NCBI GenBank assembly: GCA_002501205.1
Contig: DLRW01000061.1
Coordinates: forward strand, 1-50,843
Direction: 5' to 3'
Source: Flavobacteriales bacterium UBA7878
GTDB lineage: Bacteria; Bacteroidota; Bacteroidia; Flavobacteriales; Schleiferiaceae
Length of the DNA: 50,843 nt
The position numbers and the translations under genes were made by a program. Each line of letters starts with the position of its first letter. Positions within the stretch are counted from its first letter, which is position 1. Below are positions 26,755-35,080 of this stretch, piece after piece. The notes under the pieces were generated by a model. It saw nothing but the letters and a program-made list of their open reading frames with translations, was not told the DNA's origin and ran no database searches.

Positions 26755-26826
26755 CAGCCCCTAGGAGAATCGAACTCCTCTTTCCAGGATGAAAACCTGG
26801 CGTCCTAACCGATAGACGAAGGGGCC
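26755..26826 (-). tRNA. tRNA-Glu (anticodon TTC)
   Basis: A 72-nt cloverleaf on the minus strand: acceptor arms GGCCCCT and AGGGGCT (G1-U72 wobble as in related tRNA-Glu), D arm, anticodon stem CCAGG/CCTGG with loop TTTTCAT (anticodon TTC), and T arm AGGAG TTCGATT CTCCT. No CCA is encoded. It precedes rpsT by 13 nt and has a consensus promoter upstream. Confidence 0.97.
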
Positions 26827-26854
26827 TTGGGTGTCCCGTTTAATTTTGGGAGTG

Positions 26855-26885
26855 CAAATGTAAGGGCATTTTAGAATTCCGCAAA
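26855..26885 (-). promoter_or_regulatory. Promoter of tRNA-Glu and rpsT
   Basis: On the minus strand TTTG (26885-26882), a 19-nt spacer, then TACATTTG (26862-26855): an exact match to the Bacteroidota consensus. The predicted start lies about 20 nt before the tRNA. Confidence 0.75.
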
Positions 26886-26958
26886 GGGTCTGCTAGAAAT
26901 TTTTGACCTTTTTCCCGCATTTTTTCTCAAATAGCTGAAATCCAGTTCAATTATTTTA

Positions 26959-28431
26959 TCAGTAAGCCTTCGCAAAAATCACCCTGCCTTTACTAGGAGC
27001 ACCGGTATACACACATTTACCCTCTTCTGCCTGCTGATCCAATGGAATGCAGCGAATGGTAGCCTTGGTTTCTGCCTTAATTTTTTCTTCCGTTTCTGAG
27101 CTTCCGTCCCAATGTGCCCAAACAAAACCACCCGCTTCGATCTTGGCTTTAAAATCTTCCCAATCATCAGAAGTATAACTATGGCTTTCACGAAAGTCTT
27201 TAGCCTTGTTTAAGAGGTTGGTTTGAATCTCCTCCAATAAGGATGCTACCTGGTCCTCTAAGCTATCTACGGATACTACTTCTTTGGTCAGGGTATCACG
27301 ACGTGCCAGCTCCACAGTATTATTCTCCATGTCACGCGGCCCCATTGCAATACGCAAAGGCACTCCTTTTAATTCATACTCCGCAAATTTCCAACCTGGT
27401 TTATGGGTATCGCGATTATCAAATTTCACTCGAATCCCTTTTGCTCTCAGTCGGCCTTGAATCTCATTCACCTTCTCGGAGATTTGATCTAATTGCTCCT
27501 GCCCTTTATAAATGGGTACAATCACCACTTGATAAGGTGCTAAGTTCGGAGGCAATACCAATCCTTGATCATCAGAATGAGTCATCACCAATGCTCCCAT
27601 CAAACGAGTACTTACCCCCCAGGAGGTAGCCCAAACATATTCTTCTTTCCCCTCTTTAGATGCATATTTCACATCAAAGGCCTTGGCAAAGTTCTGCCCC
27701 AGAAAGTGACTGGTACCAGCCTGCAGTGCTTTACCATCTTGCATCATTGCTTCGATACAATAGGTTTCTTCGGCACCTGCAAAGCGCTCACTTTCTGTTT
27801 TTAAACCTTGGATTACAGGAATCGCCATGAAGTTTTCTGCGAATTCTGAGTAGATCCCTAACATGGTTTCCGCTTCTTCGATTGCCTCTTCACGATTAGC
27901 ATGAGCGGTATGTCCTTCTTGCCAAAGAAACTCTGCTGTACGCAAGAATAAACGAGTACGCATTTCCCAACGCACAACATTTGCCCACTGATTTATCTTT
28001 AAAGGTAAATCTCGGTAACTTTGAATCCAGTTTTTGTAGGTGTCCCAGATAATAGTCTCGGAGGTTGGGCGAACAATAAGTTCTTCCTCCAAGCGAGCAT
28101 CAGGGTCTACCACCACACCTTTACCTTCATCATCATTCTTTAAACGATAATGCGTAACCACAGCACATTCTTTAGCAAAGCCTTCTACGTGACTCGCCTC
28201 GCGAGAGAAAAAGGACTTGGGAATGAAAAGCGGGAAATACGCATTTTCGTGTCCGGTTTCTTTAAACATGCGGTCGAGTTCGGCTTGCATTTTTTCCCAA
28301 ATCGCATAGCCGTAAGGCTTTATCACCATGGAACCACGAACGGCACTGTTCTCTGCGAGATCCGCACGAACCACCAGTTCATTGTACCATTTAGAATAGT
28401 CTTCCGATCTTTTCGTTAACTTCTGAGCCAT
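26959..28431 (-). CDS. proS: Prolyl-tRNA synthetase (short, archaeal/eukaryote-type)
   Basis: A 490-residue class II synthetase that charges tRNA-Pro. It begins MAQKLTKRSEDYSKWYNELV and has the class II motif 2 run RWEMRTRLFLRTAEFLWQEGHTAH, motif 3-like TSWGVSTRLMGALVM and an anticodon-binding domain after about residue 290. It lacks the editing (INS) insertion of the E. coli type and ends with the C-terminal domain typical of the short form (QQAEEGKCVYTG, VIFAKAY). The ATG at 28431 is chosen over the frame start at 28476 by family match and by the -7 element at 28474. Confidence 0.97.
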   Translation of the reverse strand: MAQKLTKRSEDYSKWYNELVVRADLAENSAVRGSMVIKPYGYAIWEKMQAELDRMFKETGHENAYFPLFIPKSFFSREASHVEGFAKECAVVTHYRLKNDDEGKGVVVDPDARLEEELIVRPTSETIIWDTYKNWIQSYRDLPLKINQWANVVRWEMRTRLFLRTAEFLWQEGHTAHANREEAIEEAETMLGIYSEFAENFMAIPVIQGLKTESERFAGAEETYCIEAMMQDGKALQAGTSHFLGQNFAKAFDVKYASKEGKEEYVWATSWGVSTRLMGALVMTHSDDQGLVLPPNLAPYQVVIVPIYKGQEQLDQISEKVNEIQGRLRAKGIRVKFDNRDTHKPGWKFAEYELKGVPLRIAMGPRDMENNTVELARRDTLTKEVVSVDSLEDQVASLLEEIQTNLLNKAKDFRESHSYTSDDWEDFKAKIEAGGFVWAHWDGSSETEEKIKAETKATIRCIPLDQQAEEGKCVYTGAPSKGRVIFAKAY

Positions 28432-28473
28432 GAATTTTGTAAATGGTATGGAGTTTGTTTTATTCCTATACGG

Positions 28474-28481
28474 CAAAACTA
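28474..28481 (-). promoter_or_regulatory. -7 element of proS
   Basis: TAGTTTTG on the minus strand fits TAnnTTTG, 42 nt before the proS ATG, in the 70-80-nt divergent gap. Confidence 0.5.
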
Positions 28482-28502
28482 AGTATTTAACGAATCCCTA
28501 AA

Positions 28503-29951
28503 ATGAAAGTCATGAAAAAGCTAGTTACCTACGCCTTTGCAAGCATTTTCGCATTGAGTGCTTGCGGCTCCAAAACTCAAACCGTAAATAATTATTACGA
28601 CGACGGTCTGTACTCCGAGCCAGGCTACGCAGAAAACACTCCAGCTAGCCAGCAAAATGACTTCAGCTTGGAGGATGTTGATCCCGATTCTAAATCAGCC
28701 GAAGAATTGGATTATTATGATCCTAATGATAATTCAAGCACCAACCAGTCTTTAGCTGGCAATGGCACTACCGTTATCAATAACTATTATTCTCCTTCTT
28801 ATCGCAATCCAGGATGGAACAACAACTATTACTGGAATGGTTACGGATGGAATAACTGGGCCTTTAACAACTACTATTACGATCCTTTCTTTGACCCCTA
28901 CTATTGCAGTGCCTGGGGACCTTCCTGGGGATTCCGGTGGGGATACAGCTCATGGGGATGGAGATCCAGATGGGGATGGAATGCCGGTTGGGGACCTGGT
29001 TATTACGGCGGTGGATGGTATGGATATAATTCCTACTGGGCCGGTTACAACAATGGATATTATAATGGTTACTACAATGGAGCCTATGATTCCTATGGAC
29101 GCAACCGTCTTTATACCGGACCTCGTGGAAGCTATGGTCGCGCCGGATCTTATAATGTTGCATCCAGAAGTGGTGTAACCAGTCGTAGAACGGCTTATGC
29201 CACTACCGGCAGAACCACTCGTGGTAAAACCAATGCCACTACTTCTGGTCGGATAAACCGCTCCGAAGTTCGCAGCAGTCGTTTTAGTACCAATAACATC
29301 AATACTCGTTCGGCCAGCACTACTTCTCGTGTAAGTACTACCGGAAGAAGCACCGCTTCTAGCAGCAGCCCAGTACGCACCAGTAGATATACTAGTAATG
29401 TAAATCGTAGTAATGGTTACACCGCTACTCCTAGTGGCAGAAGCTCCAGTGCCAGTACTACTCGGACCAGCACCAGAACTAACACTAGTACCCGTGGCTC
29501 AAACTACAGCAATCAAGGTCGTAGTACAAGCCGAACCAGCACTGTAACTCGCAGTAGCCAAAGTGAAGGCAGCAGCCGTGCTCAAAGCTCTGGAAACACC
29601 AATCGCTCGAATAGCAATTATCAAAGTCGTAGTCAGAGAACTCAGACTTTCCAAAGACAGAATAGTAGCAATTCTTCGAACCGTTATCAATCTGGCAGCT
29701 CCAGGACTAACAGCAACAACCGTAGCTATACTCCTTCAAGCAATAGCCGCAGTAACAGTAGCAATCGTAGTTACACGCCTTCCAGCTCTAGTCGCAGTAA
29801 CTCCAGCTACAATCGTTCTTCAGGTTCTTCACGTAGCTCAGGCTCTGCGGGTCGTTCCTCTTCTGGCTCTTCACGCAGCAGTAGTGGTAGCAGCCGCTCA
29901 TCCGGCTCCAGTCGCTCTTCAAGCTCTAGCCGCTCTGGCCGCGGACGTTAG
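28503..29951 (+). CDS. Low-complexity lipoprotein (Tyr/Trp/Gly-rich then Ser/Arg-rich)
   Basis: A 482-residue lipoprotein (or 479 from the ATG at 28512) with lipobox LSAC. Three zones follow: an acidic segment (about 25-80), an aromatic zone of Tyr, Trp, Gly and Asn (about 85-200; repeated YYNGYYNG and RWGYSSWGW), and a tail of nearly 280 residues made mostly of Ser, Arg, Thr, Asn and Gly (for example SGSSRSSSGSSRSSG). The last zone is basic and should be disordered. I recall similar low-complexity proteins next to proS and an OmpP1 gene in flavobacteria. The role is unknown; surface attachment or matrix binding is only a guess. Compositional bias produces long spurious frames on both strands. 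Confidence 0.8.
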   Translation: MKVMKKLVTYAFASIFALSACGSKTQTVNNYYDDGLYSEPGYAENTPASQQNDFSLEDVDPDSKSAEELDYYDPNDNSSTNQSLAGNGTTVINNYYSPSYRNPGWNNNYYWNGYGWNNWAFNNYYYDPFFDPYYCSAWGPSWGFRWGYSSWGWRSRWGWNAGWGPGYYGGGWYGYNSYWAGYNNGYYNGYYNGAYDSYGRNRLYTGPRGSYGRAGSYNVASRSGVTSRRTAYATTGRTTRGKTNATTSGRINRSEVRSSRFSTNNINTRSASTTSRVSTTGRSTASSSSPVRTSRYTSNVNRSNGYTATPSGRSSSASTTRTSTRTNTSTRGSNYSNQGRSTSRTSTVTRSSQSEGSSRAQSSGNTNRSNSNYQSRSQRTQTFQRQNSSNSSNRYQSGSSRTNSNNRSYTPSSNSRSNSSNRSYTPSSSSRSNSSYNRSSGSSRSSGSAGRSSSGSSRSSSGSSRSSGSSRSSSSSRSGRGR

Positions 29952-29983
29952 TCAAATTGATAAAAACGAAAACTTTGAATATC

Positions 29984-31516
29984 ATGAAAAAGCTAAGTCT
30001 CTTGATTCTGGGTCTCTGCTCTGGATTACTTAGTGCCCAAACAGCAGATGACGTAGAACTCTTTCAACTGAGAAATTTACATGGCACCCCTCGCTATACT
30101 GCAATGGGGGGTGCTTTTACCGCCCTCGGCAACGATTTTAGCGCCTATAGCATCAACCCTGCATCAGCCGCAGTAAATCGTTATAGCGACCTGGGTTTCA
30201 CCCTGGGCTTCAATAATCGTAATGGAAATTATTCCAATTTCTATGGGCAAAATGGTTCCGAAAATAATTTCGACCTCAACTTCGAAAACGTAGGTCTAAA
30301 CCTCATCCTCAATCCAGATGATGCCAATCGCTTTTCATTAGCCTTTAGCACTACTAAGCTTGCTGATTTTGATCGCAGCTTTAATTTGGATGGATTAAAC
30401 AACACTTACACTTTAGGTCAGTATTGGGCCGAAAGTTCAGCCGGACAGCATATCGATAATATTAGCTGGGATGCTTACGCCGCCTGGCAAGCCTACCTCC
30501 TGGTTTCCACCAATGATACCATCGACCCCGATGGATTCGCCTACGGACAAGATGATGGCAATGGTAATATTATCGCGAATAGCACCTTACGCTATACCTT
30601 TAATCAGGATGGTTCTTTTAATGAGACCAATATTGTGATGGGATTAGATCAAGGAGGGAAAGTCTACTATGGTTTATCCTTTGCCTTCCCTACTTTGAGT
30701 TTTCGTCGGGAAGAGTTTATCACCGAATACAATCTCAATACCGCAAATCCTCCCTACAGCGCCAATCAGTACACCTATCGTCGCTTAAATGATATTTATG
30801 CGAATGGTTTCAATATGAAGTTTGGCTTTATTTACCGCCCCATCCCTGAATTACGGATTGGTGCATCCTATCAAAGCCCTAGCTGGTATACGGTTAATCA
30901 ATTTTATGAATCTGATGTAGAGGCAAATTTCAACCAGGAGCCTTATTCTGGAGTTGGTACCGCTACTCAAAGTGATATTCTTGAAACAGGACAATATGCC
31001 TATCGTCTTCGAACTCCAGCCATTTACCGCGCCGGTGTAGCAAGTGTAATCGGAAAGTTCCTGATTCTAAGTGTAGACTATTACTACCAAAATCAAGGTA
31101 ACACTCAATTATACACCAATAATAACAGCTTTAACATCAGCGAAAGCTTATTGCAAACTGATTATCAGCCTGGTATCGATCAACTTTATCGAAATGGTCG
31201 TCAAACCATTTCTGCTGGAGCAGAAGTGCGAATCAAAAAGATTTTCCTTCGCGGTGGTTACCGTTATGATGAGTCGGTTTACGGTGATGACTATCAAGAG
31301 AACACTGTTGGGGCCATGCAATCTGTAAGCTGTGGATTGGGTTACAAAAGTGGTCCCTGGAGTTTTGATCTGGCCTGGATTAATAGCAGTCGTGATCGCA
31401 CTTACGCCCTTTACCGCGGTGTTGATCAGAGCAATCAAAGTTTTGAAGTACTTCAGGACCTGGACTTGACCGAAGTCTCCAACAATATAGTCGCAGGGGT
31501 CACCCTTAAGTTTTAA
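29984..31516 (+). CDS. OmpP1/FadL-like outer-membrane transport protein
   Basis: A 510-residue barrel with a signal peptide (SGLLSAQ). The N-terminal FadL-like plug region reads ELFQLRNLHGTPRYTAMGGAFTALGNDFSAYSINPASAA, the family's conserved 'GT.R..AMGGA..A..D' run. Many amphipathic strands follow and it ends VAGVTLKF. The family moves hydrophobic compounds such as fatty acids across the outer membrane; the substrate is unknown. The ATG at 29984 gives the signal peptide. It lies 32 nt after the low-complexity lipoprotein and ends at a strong terminator, so the two are likely one operon. Confidence 0.88.
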   Translation: MKKLSLLILGLCSGLLSAQTADDVELFQLRNLHGTPRYTAMGGAFTALGNDFSAYSINPASAAVNRYSDLGFTLGFNNRNGNYSNFYGQNGSENNFDLNFENVGLNLILNPDDANRFSLAFSTTKLADFDRSFNLDGLNNTYTLGQYWAESSAGQHIDNISWDAYAAWQAYLLVSTNDTIDPDGFAYGQDDGNGNIIANSTLRYTFNQDGSFNETNIVMGLDQGGKVYYGLSFAFPTLSFRREEFITEYNLNTANPPYSANQYTYRRLNDIYANGFNMKFGFIYRPIPELRIGASYQSPSWYTVNQFYESDVEANFNQEPYSGVGTATQSDILETGQYAYRLRTPAIYRAGVASVIGKFLILSVDYYYQNQGNTQLYTNNNSFNISESLLQTDYQPGIDQLYRNGRQTISAGAEVRIKKIFLRGGYRYDESVYGDDYQENTVGAMQSVSCGLGYKSGPWSFDLAWINSSRDRTYALYRGVDQSNQSFEVLQDLDLTEVSNNIVAGVTLKF

Positions 31517-31520
31517 TATT

Positions 31521-31546
31521 AAGCCGGCAATCAGCCGGCTTTTTTG
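31521..31546 (+). terminator. Intrinsic terminator after the OmpP1-like gene
   Basis: AAGCCGGC and GCCGGCTT pair around a 4-5-nt loop, followed by TTTTTTG, just after the stop at 31516. Confidence 0.9.
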
Positions 31547-31575
31547 TTTCTACCCTTGCTGGGAAAAGGCAAATA

Positions 31576-31587
31576 AGCATCGATGCT
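31576..31587. repeat. 12-bp palindrome upstream of the Asp-box gene
   Basis: AGCATCGATGCT is a perfect 12-bp palindrome 70 nt before the ATG at 31658. It may be an operator or chance. Confidence 0.25.
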
Positions 31588-31657
31588 ATACAATATGAGC
31601 ATCCTTGAAATTGTCTTAAATTCGGGCCTCTCTTTAAAGCAACCAAAAATTAAGAGT

Positions 31658-34600
31658 ATGCTCCGAAATAAATACCTCCTTCTCAGCACATTATTGGCAT
31701 TTGGGCTCCAAGCTCAAGATTCATTGGTAGACAAGGTTTCCTTAGGCGGACTCAGTTTTCGAAATATTGGCCCGGCCCTAACTTCCGGGCGTATTGCCGA
31801 CATAGCCGTAAACCCAAAGAACTCTAGTGAATATTATGTCGGAGTAGCGAGTGGAGGTCTTTGGAAAACAAACAATCACGGTACTACCTACAGCCCGGTA
31901 TTTGACTCACAAAGCTCCTACTCGATTGGATGTGTGGCCATTGACCCTAAAAACCCCAATATTGTTTGGGTGGGTAGTGGTGAAAACAATAACCAACGCT
32001 CGGTGCCTTATGGAGATGGCTTGTATAAAAGCACCGACGGAGGAAGCTCCTGGAAAAAGGTAGGTCTTGAAAACTCGGAGCATATTGGTATGATCGCCAT
32101 TCACCCGGATGACCCTAACAAAGTATTTGTTGCTGCTTATGGCCCCTTATGGAACGCGGGAGGTGATCGAGGAGTTTACCGCACTACCGATGGCGGTGCC
32201 AGTTGGGAGAAAGTTCTGGATGTTTCAGAGAATACCGGCTTTAATGAGGTACACTTCGACCCGAATAACCCCATGGTGCTGTATGCAACCGCTCACCAAC
32301 GTCGTCGTCATGTTTGGACCTACGTTAGCGGTGGACCAGAAAGTGGTATCTATAAAAGTACTGATGGCGGTAAAAGCTGGAAGGAATTAAAGAAGGGCTT
32401 GCCTTCTGAAAAAGGTAGAATTAGCTTAGGCTTAAGTAAGCATAACCCGGACCTACTTTATGCCATGGTAGAAGAACATGGTTTCTACCGGAGTGATGAT
32501 CGAGGTGCTTCCTTCCGAAAGGTAAATGATTACAATACCAGCGGTAACTATTATGTAGAATTAGTGGTAGACCCTAAAGACCCGCAAGTTGTTTATTCTA
32601 TGGACACCTACATGCATGTTAGTCGCGATGGTGGCCAGAGCTGGAATCCGGTTCCTGAAAACAACAAGCATGTGGACAATCACTGCCTTTGGATCAACCC
32701 GAAGGACACTAAGCAAATGATAGCTGGCTGTGATGGTGGATTATATGAAACCTGGGATGGGGGCCAAAATTGGCATTTCAAACCTAATTTACCGGTAACT
32801 CAATTTTACCGTGTTGCGGTGGATAATGCCGAACCATTTTACAATGTATATGGAGGTACTCAAGACAATTTTAGCTTAGGTGGACCTTCACAAACCATTA
32901 ATTCAAGAGGAGTAGTCAACTCTGATTGGTATGTGACCAATACCGGCGATGGATTTGAAAGTCAGATTGACCCCAAAAACCCAGATATTGTTTATGCCCA
33001 GGCACAATATGGTTGGTTAGTGCGTTATGATCGTCGCAGTGGTGAATCAGTTGGAATTAAACCCAGCCCTAATAAAGGGGAAAAAGCTTACCGTTGGAAC
33101 TGGGATGCACCTCTATTAATTAGCCCGCACAATCACAAACGTCTGTATTTTGCCGCTAACAAAGTTTTCCGTAGTGATGATCGCGGTGATAATTGGACGG
33201 TGATATCCCCGGATTTAAGTCAGCAAATTGATCGCCACAGCTTAAAAGTAATGGGCAAGGTGCAATCGGTTGATGCTATTGCCTATGATAAATCCACCTC
33301 CGTATATGGCAATATTGTGGCTTTGGATGAATCGCCTCTCAAGGAAGGGCTACTCTACATTGGAACCGATGATGGCTTAATTCAGGTGAGCGAAGATGGA
33401 GGTAAAAACTGGCGTAAGATTAGCGAATTTCCAGGCGTTCCTAAGAACACTTATGTCAACCAGGTATTAGCGGATTTATTTGATGAGAACACCGTTTATG
33501 CTCTGTTCAACAATCACAAGAATGGAGATTTCAAACCCTATGTATTAAAGAGCAGCGACAAAGGCTCTACTTGGACTAAAATCAATGCTAATTTACCAGA
33601 GCGAGGTTCTGTATATGCTATGCGTCAGGACCATATTAAAAAGGATTTGCTATTCATTGGAACAGAGTTCGGAGTGCAATTTAGTATCAATGGAGGTAAA
33701 AGCTGGCGCGCTTTAAGTGCAGGATTACCTACCATCGCGATTCGGGATTTGGATATTCAACGTCGGGAAAACGACTTAGTGTTGGCAAGCTTTGGACGAG
33801 GTTTTTACATCCTGGATGATTACAGAGCTTTGAGAGAATTAAGTGAAAGTAATCTTCAAAATGAGGCACACCTCTTCCCTACTAAAACAACGAAGCTATT
33901 TTTCGAGGCCAGTCCGCTGGGATACGGCCAGAAAGGATTTATGGGGGCCAGCTATTATGCGGCGCCAAATCCTAAACGGGAAGTTTGTTTCAATCTCTAC
34001 ATTAAAGATTTGAAGCAAGGCTTAAAAGCAAAACGCAAGGAAATTGAAACCAAAGCCAAGAAGGAAGAAAAGGATATAGTTTATCCAAGCCTGGAACGTT
34101 TAAAGGCTGAAAATGATGAAGAATCCACTTATCTATTATTTGTGATAATGGATAATGAGGACAAAGAAATTCGTCGATTCACCAGCCGTCCTTCTAAGGG
34201 TCTCAATCGTTATTATTGGGATGGCACCTTAGGAAACCGTGCCTATTCGAATTCTAAGGGCGAGCCTTTCACCTCAGCAGGATCGGCCAATTTAGCGGCT
34301 CCTGGAACTTATCAGGTGGAGGTATTTATCTCAGAAAATGGAACACTAAGACCTTTGAATGTAAAGCAGAGCTTCCAAATCGAATGGCTCAACAACAATA
34401 CCTTCAAAGCTTCGGACTATAATAAGCTTCATGAATTTCAGGATAGTCTGGAAACCATCCGAAGAGAAATCGTTGCTTTAAATCAATTGCACAGCAAACT
34501 GGAAAAACGCACTAAAGAATTAAAAGCTTTAGCTCGAAATACCCCAGGAGCGCCCTTAACCATCTTGAATGATTTACAAAAAATCGAGCAGGACCTTGAT

Positions 34601-34873
34601 GTATTGGCCGTCAAACTTGGTGGAGATCCAATTCGAGAGAAATACTATTTCGAAACCGCTCCGGGATTAATGCAACGACTAAACTCCGCCATTTGGAATT
34701 CTTATTCTACCAGTTCTGCTCCTACTGGAGAGCAGCGTAAAAACTTAAGGATTCTCAATCAAGAGCGCTTGCCATTGGAGACTGAAATCAAACGTATTGA
34801 AAAGGAATTGCAAAATTTCTACAGCATACTATTAAACAGTGGCGCCCCTTATCTGGATGGTGAGATGGACTAA
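31658..34873 (+). CDS. Secreted Asp-box (BNR/VPS10-like) beta-propeller protein
   Basis: A 1071-residue protein with a signal peptide (LLAFGLQAQ). I count about ten Asp-box motifs (S/T-x-D-x-G-x-x-W): STDGGSSW, TTDGGASW, STDGGKSW, SDDRGASF, SRDGGQSW, TWDGGQNW, SDDRGDNW, SEDGGKNW, SSDKGSTW and SINGGKSW. These fill residues about 40-720 and imply a two-propeller 'sortilin-like' fold, often labelled glycosyl hydrolase without proof. A charged linker with a KKEEKD run follows, then an Ig-like part and an alpha-helical coiled-coil C-terminus (DFQDSLETIRREIV..., about 950-1060). There is no T9SS sorting domain. The frame is open to 31583; 31658 gives the signal peptide. Confidence 0.85.
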   Translation: MLRNKYLLLSTLLAFGLQAQDSLVDKVSLGGLSFRNIGPALTSGRIADIAVNPKNSSEYYVGVASGGLWKTNNHGTTYSPVFDSQSSYSIGCVAIDPKNPNIVWVGSGENNNQRSVPYGDGLYKSTDGGSSWKKVGLENSEHIGMIAIHPDDPNKVFVAAYGPLWNAGGDRGVYRTTDGGASWEKVLDVSENTGFNEVHFDPNNPMVLYATAHQRRRHVWTYVSGGPESGIYKSTDGGKSWKELKKGLPSEKGRISLGLSKHNPDLLYAMVEEHGFYRSDDRGASFRKVNDYNTSGNYYVELVVDPKDPQVVYSMDTYMHVSRDGGQSWNPVPENNKHVDNHCLWINPKDTKQMIAGCDGGLYETWDGGQNWHFKPNLPVTQFYRVAVDNAEPFYNVYGGTQDNFSLGGPSQTINSRGVVNSDWYVTNTGDGFESQIDPKNPDIVYAQAQYGWLVRYDRRSGESVGIKPSPNKGEKAYRWNWDAPLLISPHNHKRLYFAANKVFRSDDRGDNWTVISPDLSQQIDRHSLKVMGKVQSVDAIAYDKSTSVYGNIVALDESPLKEGLLYIGTDDGLIQVSEDGGKNWRKISEFPGVPKNTYVNQVLADLFDENTVYALFNNHKNGDFKPYVLKSSDKGSTWTKINANLPERGSVYAMRQDHIKKDLLFIGTEFGVQFSINGGKSWRALSAGLPTIAIRDLDIQRRENDLVLASFGRGFYILDDYRALRELSESNLQNEAHLFPTKTTKLFFEASPLGYGQKGFMGASYYAAPNPKREVCFNLYIKDLKQGLKAKRKEIETKAKKEEKDIVYPSLERLKAENDEESTYLLFVIMDNEDKEIRRFTSRPSKGLNRYYWDGTLGNRAYSNSKGEPFTSAGSANLAAPGTYQVEVFISENGTLRPLNVKQSFQIEWLNNNTFKASDYNKLHEFQDSLETIRREIVALNQLHSKLEKRTKELKALARNTPGAPLTILNDLQKIEQDLDVLAVKLGGDPIREKYYFETAPGLMQRLNSAIWNSYSTSSAPTGEQRKNLRILNQERLPLETEIKRIEKELQNFYSILLNSGAPYLDGEMD

Positions 34874-34893
34874 AACCCAATTATATTGTAAAG

Positions 34894-34926
34894 AAAGCCA
34901 CCTTTTTCAGGGTGGCTTTTTTATTT
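34894..34926 (+). terminator. Intrinsic terminator after the Asp-box gene
   Basis: AAGCCACC and GGTGGCTT form a stem around TTTTTCA, followed by TTTTTTATTT, 20 nt after the stop. Confidence 0.88.
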
Positions 34927-34971
34927 GTTAGACACTGGTATTCTGCTGATTACCAACTGAAGTTACAAAAC

Positions 34972-35000
34972 TTGCCTTTCCAATTACTTTCCAAAGGCAA
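34972..35000. repeat. Inverted repeat TTGCCTTT / AAAGGCAA
   Basis: Perfect 8-bp arms at 34972-34979 and 34993-35000 lie in the gap before the 35 kb operon. It could be a regulator site or an RNA hairpin. Confidence 0.3.
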
Positions 35001-35038
35001 AACCTGCACATGCATATCTACGGGATAAAGCAAAATTG

Positions 35039-35080
35039 AGGTCATCAAAACCAACCTTAACCAAACAAAACCGATGACCT
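35039..35080 (+). promoter_or_regulatory. Inverted repeat covering the start codon of the 35 kb operon
   Basis: AGGTCATC (35039-35046) and GATGACCT (35073-35080) are perfect complements; the second arm contains the ATG at 35074-35076. If transcribed, the hairpin would bury the start codon of the first operon gene. Confidence 0.4.

Noticed and set aside
29100..29950. Possible tandem DNA repeat array or CRISPR-like region
   Set aside because: The repeats are short and irregular, made of Ser/Arg codons in one reading frame, with no constant repeat length or spacers.
28762..30033. Several long frames on both strands (for example 28762-29178, 29563-30033)
   Set aside because: They are produced by the biased Ser/Arg and Tyr/Gly codons of the low-complexity lipoprotein gene in the other frames.
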